Source: Isoetes taiwanensis | Taxonomy: Eukaryota; Streptophyta; Lycopodiopsida; Isoetales; Isoetaceae | Reading direction: 5' to 3' | Length of the DNA: 64,000 nt | Assembly: GCA_021234155.1 (NCBI GenBank) | Contig: JAJEKV010000014.1 | Coordinates: forward strand, 16,830,966-16,894,965 | Shown here: one piece after another, positions 58,897 through 64,000 of the stretch | How the letters are laid out: each line of letters begins with the position of its first letter | Position numbering within the stretch: position 1 is the stretch's first letter | Notes under the pieces: model-generated | Told to the model about the DNA's origin: nothing | Database searches by the model: none | The model's input: only the letters and a program-made list of their open reading frames with translations | Position numbers and translations under genes: made by a program

Positions 58897-60510
58897 GAGA
58901 GAATGGGGTTTTTTTTTTTCATTAATTATAGAAAAAGGTACATTGGTGTGAGTGAGTCATGTAGTTGACTACTCAACATTAAGCTTAAAAACAAAGTAAA
59001 CAAAATAGACATCAGTGGATGCCATGCTGTAAAAGCAGCAAAAGTGATTGAAATTAAGAAGTCCTTGTCTTCCATGTGAAAGGTATTAAACCTGCACTGC
59101 TGCTACTGAATTGAACCACTGGAAACCAGAAATGAGTAAACTGCTGTTTTGAGATTCAGAATGGGATTGGATGTAAGGATTGGAATTCAGGAATTCAGGA
59201 ATTGGGATTTGATGGGATATTGGATAGAAAATGATAAGAGTGAAGGTAGACAAATTTTGGCTGGAAATCTGGTTGCAAAATGAGAGTTCTACCATTTCCC
59301 CAATTTAGCTCTTGAATAAGTCTGTCAGCATTGGTTGTAGACATGAGGATGATGAGTGTACCATAAGCATCTGCCAAACATCTATGATGGTAATAGTGCT
59401 GTCTGTAATATTGGAATTGTTGGTCTGTCATGTTTCTGCTATTAATTTCCATGAACCACCATAGTTGCACCATTAAGTATGTGCCTCTGCAAAATTCTAT
59501 TGCCCAATCAATTTTCGTGATCCGGGATGTCGGGAATATCAATGTTTGTGATGCCTCCGACTAGGCACGGTCCATAATCCATCCCCTCGTGGTAATTGAA
59601 TATCGTGAACTAACCTGCCTACAGGGAAAAGTGTATGCTCGGTGGCTCAAACAGATGTGTTAAAATCTCGCTAAGACTCATCATGTAATCTAGCAAGGGA
59701 ACAATCATTGTCGTAAGAAATGCAAAGCATTGCAATTTAATTTAAACAATTGATAGAACCCTATGAAATGACCAATGTTATGCCACTTGTTATCCACAGA
59801 ATCTCTATCTACATGCATCTGACTAGTTGCAGCCATTTCAATGTCATATATAACCTGTCTTTTTATCCAGTGAATAGATATTCTTTTTTCTCCCATAATG
59901 ACATCTATTTCTATGTTTCCATACATTCCATAAAGCAATGAAGCATAAAGAGTTTGTGAAAGCATCATCATTCATCATGAAATCCAAATGTAGAGTAGCG
60001 GGACATATAATTTTGAAAGTATCTTCAAACCAAAGCCAGAAGGAGGTGAGCTTTACACAACCGAAGATGTGCTCAAAATTTTCCACATACCCACATCCAA
60101 GAGGGCAATTTGAATCAATAGGATGAGTAAGATTATTCGAGTGCCTAGAGAGCATTTCCAAGTTGGATAAACTCTTATTTGCAATAAGCCAGACAAAGTA
60201 AGAGATCTTTGGTGGCAGATAGGAATGCCAAATGTTTGTGAAGAGTCTGGTTTCAGTTTCATCTGAGATAGCCCAATACAGTTTGGCCTTTGAAGGCACA
60301 TTTGGTTTGTTTAAATGTCTGTAGACTTTCTGGACACTATAGCTTGGTTTGTCAAGTAGGGTCCAATCAGTAATAATGGGATTAGCCATAAGATTGATTG
60401 TGTGGACCTTGTGCATAATATATCTAAAAAGAGTTCTATCAGAGGAACTTCCCCTGATTTTGTGCTTCAAGTTAGTCCAGGTAATCCATCTGCCCTGATC
60501 CTATGAGGGC
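58869..60510 (-). mobile_element. 5'-truncated LINE, ORF2 C-terminus (zf-RVT)
   Basis: The T-run at 58869-58895 is the poly(A) tail of a - strand LINE. The 208-codon frame at 59844-60470 carries the zf-RVT segment: WHSYLPPKISYFVWLIANKS, then CPLGCGYVENFEHIFGC, then LWNVWKHRNRCHYG, the usual end of plant L1-like ORF2. Reverse transcriptase itself is missing (5' truncation). Frames at 59705-59971 and 59195-59542 continue downstream without a recognised domain. The 3' UTR differs from that of the LINE at 8591, so it is another family. Confidence 0.82.
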
Positions 60511-61079
60511 ATGTATCATAAGCTTTAATGTCTTGTTGATAAATCATATGTTCATAATAACTGCATGGATAGTTTGGTCTCATGTAGATAATCGAGATAA
60601 AGTAAGATAATAATTACATAAAATTTTAGTTAAACCTTCGCAAGGATGTAATTCCTTCCAAAGGCATTTAAGTAATCTTCATAGGGTCCTGAACAAATAT
60701 AATAAGAATTTGTCTATCGTTTCATAAGTATAGCAACTATAAAGTATATAGATAAGTAGCGAGCAAGAGTCACATGCTCAACACTTGGATCCGATGATAT
60801 AAACCCTAGCCATATGATAAATAATTAAAATACTTTTCGAAATAAGTATTGCCTCGATAATTGTATGATGACATGTATCTTAAAGGCCGTATAGTTATCA
60901 TATAACAGTTAGTTAAATATAATACTATTGGAAGCAATATATCCAATGCTACTATAATGTTAATATGAAAATATTACCTTAAGGTAATTAATGTAATTGC
61001 ATGCACTAAAGGAAGTCCAGCAGGGATCATGCAGGGGTCCAAGATAATGCTAATTTAAGACATTAACTAAACCCTGTGT
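60511..61079. other. AT-rich spacer
   Basis: Nothing recognised between the LINE and the truncated chromovirus. Confidence 0.5.
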
Positions 61080-61082
61080 GCA

Positions 61083-61540
61083 AGGTAGAAGTATCCCAGC
61101 AGATGCTCGCCGACATGCAACAGTTGGTGGAGACATCTTCTAGCAACAAGCATTGCATCGGCAGAAGAGCATAGCAACAAGCACTGCATCGGCTGAAGCA
61201 TTGCATCAACAATTGCAAGAAGCTTGCTCCAAGGTGGGTTGGACCATTCCCATAAGTTGGACCTGCCAGCACACTTGAAGATCCATAGTAAGTCTCCTAA
61301 AGAAGCACACTCTTAATCCAGAGGAAGTATTGGAGATACCAAAGTTACTGGAAATGACAGACGATCACCTTGAGATTGTTCCAGAGGTTCTTCTTGTCAG
61401 ATCCTATAAGAAGACAAGAAGATCTCAATCCTCCAATACCTAATGAAAGGGACACTTACTAGTGGAAGACGCTACGTGGGCACTACAAATAGATCTTGAG
61501 AAGCAGTACCCACAACTCATGGAGCAATGCAAAGGTCGCC
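61083..61540 (+). pseudogene. Chromovirus integrase tail and chromodomain, degenerate
   Basis: Broken frames give KVEVSQQMLADMQQLVET, then after a rearranged AGCAACAAGCA-repeat part, YKLDLPAHLKIH near 61255, EEVLEIPKLLEMTDDH near 61320, EIVPEVLLVRSYKKTR and EDATWALQIDLEKQYPQ near 61470. This is collinear with 35900-36448 on the other element. Several stops and shifts are present. A GCATCGGC-containing short duplication lies at 61140-61210. Confidence 0.85.
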
Positions 61541-62308
61541 TCGTCACCGAAGTAGTCGACACCGACCCGATAGGTGAGTGGAAGGTAGATTAAAAAGTCT
61601 ACTTCCATCCCACGGAAGTAGACGACCTTGAGAGATAAGAGGTCATTCAGGCATGCATTGATAGGAAAGCACCTCTAGTCAATGCCTACCACGGGAAGGA
61701 CGCCATCCTTCACGCCCAAATACGGGGAGGACGCCACCCTTCACGCCAAAGGCAACTAAAGGTGTAGGCATGAGTGATCATCCTAGGCATGATAGGGCGC
61801 TGTCTCCACGGCCACGATGGAAGAAGCATCCTCTTCCTACGCCGGGAGATTAGTCTTGCATCCATGTAAATTGTAATTAATGGGTGGTTCCCTAACAACC
61901 AACTTTAAAATAATTAAATATATACTGGCGTAGTGTTGGACCTGCAGGCCAATAGGAGAGTCTAGCGGCAGGAAGGTCACACTGCAAAGACTTGCAACAC
62001 ATAATTTTGTTACGATGTGTTGTAAGGAAACGATGTGGAACCTTAAGTAGGAAATTTTGGACTATGTTAATAATGATAATGGTGTAAGCCATAAAATTTT
62101 GTGAATAATAGACGATAAAGCAAGAGGATGAAATAACCTCTTATCATAATATAATAATAAATAAGGATGTGTTATGATAAATTAAAATATTACCTTGAAG
62201 TAATTACGTGTAAAGTTATATGTATCAAGTGTAATTGCAGGATATGCAGGGTTCCAAGGTGGGGAGACGCGTGATGCTGAGGACAGCATCAATTCAAGGT
62301 GGGAAGAT

Positions 62309-63843
62309 TGTGACGTTCCAGTATAATATATGCCCCAAATACGTATATTATACTGCCACGTCACACGTACATGTCATCATGACAAGTACTAGCGAGACGT
62401 AGAGGGTTGCACCTAGGGGGCAAGGGTTGCATCTAGGGGGCAACCTCATATGTTGTGCATATTTAATAAACATATGCAACTATATAAACCCCATGCCAAA
62501 TGGAAAAACCCCATTTGGCCAATGTTAACCTAACCCTAAAAGTCTCTATATAAGGGCTTCCCCCTTAAACCCTAAAACCTTCTTCCTTTTTCGCAATTAG
62601 GGTTTCACAGAGCCATTCTGGCCAAGCCAGGACTCTAGTTCGCATTGCCAGGCTCTCCGCCCTTGCACAACAGATCTTCCAGCAGTAGCAGTCTTCAGCA
62701 GGATCAGAAGCATGGACGCATTCGGAGGATCTGGAGCAAGTCAGGGGCCAGGTTTAGCTTGGCAATGAGCTGGTTTAGCATGTTAGTTCGGCCTTAGAAG
62801 CCTTATAGATCTCGAGATCATAAGCTCTAACAAAAGAACTTAACTTTGGATGTTTAGGTAGGTAGATTAGATGTTATTCTATAATTCAGTTCCTTGATGA
62901 TTATGGTGTTCATTCTATGCTCTCCCGTGTATTGGGAAGGGGGGGTAGAGACCCTAAAAGCCTCTGTAGCAGATGTTCCTAGATAGCCTCATTAATACCC
63001 AATTAATGCGGCACGTGCACAAGAGCCCGCCTGGTTGTAGGTGGAGGGGCTACACCGGTGGAATAAGGGGGACTTGTCCTATCATTAATTGATCCCTCTG
63101 GTGTGTAAAGCCTACCAGGGATCTTAGTAAGCTAGGCTTAATGGTTTGCCACTGAGTGTGGGCAAGGCATGAGCTCAACATCTCTGGGGTGATGCGTCGC
63201 CTTCCATGAGGAACAAGTCGAATAAGGGCAGTGGCCCTCTAGCCACCTGTGATGGGCATGGATGCCTCTGGAGGAAAGGTGACTCTCCTCCTGCCTCATT
63301 GGGACTGAGGAGATGCAACTCAACAGTAGCCCTCTTGGCTATGTACCCGGCAGGCTATGGTCCGGTCCCAATACTTGTCAACCTACTCTGCAAAGTGTGC
63401 ACGGGAGGGGCGGATAGAGTGGACTACCCAACAGCCATGTTCTTATGCCAGCCCAAATCCATTGCCATGATTCGGTCTGCATTGACTTCTGGAGACCCAA
63501 GCCGTCAGTCGATCCCCTATGAGTCTGAGCCCTGGGTAGGATCTCCCCATGTTGATGTTATTTGATGTTGTTGCACATGTGATGTTATGAGATGTTATGA
63601 GGTGTTCACCCTTCGAGGTGAACTTATTGATGTATTGATGTTATGTGCTCATGTTTATTCATGTTTCCGCAGCTAGGACGGTCCCGAAGGAAGACGGGCA
63701 AATGACCCATCCACTCTTCCCTCACTGGCCCAATTCATGGGATTGGTGTCAGGTGGATGGTCCCTGCTAGTTTGGCTATCAGGGGGATGAACTCCGCCTT
63801 CGAATATGATGGGAGCATCGTAGACGAAGTAGGGGACGTCACA
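62309..63843 (+). repeat. 3' LTR of the second chromovirus
   Basis: Begins TGTGACGTTCCAGTATAATA after a purine tract and ends GGGGACGTCACA at 63843. A TATA box CTATATAAGG is at about 62547-62556, followed by AAACCCTAAAACC. The start shares TGTGACGTTCCA and AAATACGTATATT with the other element's LTR. Open frames inside (for example 63206-63565) are not credible genes. Confidence 0.82.
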
Positions 63844-64000
63844 ATCTCCAAATGGATCAAACCATAGCTTTATTAGATGAAACCCTACTGCAGGTCTGGA
63901 TATGTACGGGCTTTTATGCTTCGCTAATAACTCTGCTCAACATCGGAAAACAAATCTGCATTCTTCATTCTTACCTCTTGTTCTCAATAGATTCGTTCTC
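63844..64000. other. Right flank
   Basis: 157 bases, nothing recognised. Confidence 0.4.

Larger units (their letters stand above)
61080..63843 (+). mobile_element. Second chromovirus, 3' part only (pol end plus LTR)
   Basis: A 5'-truncated LTR element on +. A degenerate pol C-terminus is followed by ~770 bp of non-coding DNA, the purine-rich AAGGTGGGAAGAT and an LTR at 62309-63843. Pol and LTR are related to the 21.3-kb element but clearly diverged. No 5' LTR or upstream ORFs remain, so whether it carried an H3-like gene is unknown. Confidence 0.8.

Noticed and set aside
63206-63565. 119-codon open frame on +
   Set aside because: Lies inside an LTR and has no recognisable domain.

Overview
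The window is nuclear DNA from a land plant with a large, repeat-rich genome. Evidence: spliced plant-type exons (a cytochrome b561 of the DOMON-b561 family, an ARGOS/OSR-like small membrane protein), a Ty3/gypsy chromovirus primed by initiator tRNA-Met, several LINEs, a Helitron end and tRNA-derived SINE-like heads. I cannot name the species. Most of the sequence is transposon-derived.

Layout. 1-10.3 kb: two inverted copies of one LINE 3' end (1-150 on +, 8591-10310 on -) bracket a tandem pair of ~1.3-kb repeats with tRNA-like heads and a cytochrome b561 gene whose two C-terminal exons are intact but whose upstream DOMON exon has frame breaks. 10.3-14 kb: mostly unrecognised, with an ARGOS/OSR-like ORF on - at 13.2-13.4 kb. 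14.08-23.47 kb: a 3.35-kb segment repeated in tandem about 2.8 times, carrying exon-like - strand ORFs of unknown function. 25.04-48.25 kb: a - strand LINE split by a 21.3-kb LTR retrotransposon. 48.3-51.05 kb: palindromic and ~190-bp tandem repeats, then a third copy of the tRNA-like/CTAGAA-rich repeat. 53.2-58.87 kb: a 2.44-kb direct duplication. 58.87-60.5 kb: another LINE tail. 61.08-63.84 kb: the 3' part of a second, related chromovirus on +.

The most notable object is the LTR element at 25176-46499. It has TG..CA LTRs, a 5-bp GTTTT target duplication, a TGGTATCAGAGC primer-binding site and a purine tract. On its own sense strand the order is 5' LTR, a histone H3-like reading frame (44367-43234), an unidentified GC-rich ORF (42432-40889), gag, protease, reverse transcriptase, RNase H, integrase with chromodomain, then ~9 kb of non-coding or foreign DNA (with a probable Helitron), purine tract and 3' LTR. 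The H3-like frame starts MARTKQTSRK and ends in a near-canonical H3 helix 2-3 segment, with a long charged tail between. I know of no described plant LTR retrotransposon family carrying a histone H3 gene.

Caution: differences between repeat copies are concentrated at CAG/CTG triplets, often in the form CAG-to-CGAT or CTG-to-ATCG. This looks more like consensus error at methylated CHG sites than mutation, so many frameshifts noted here may not be real.
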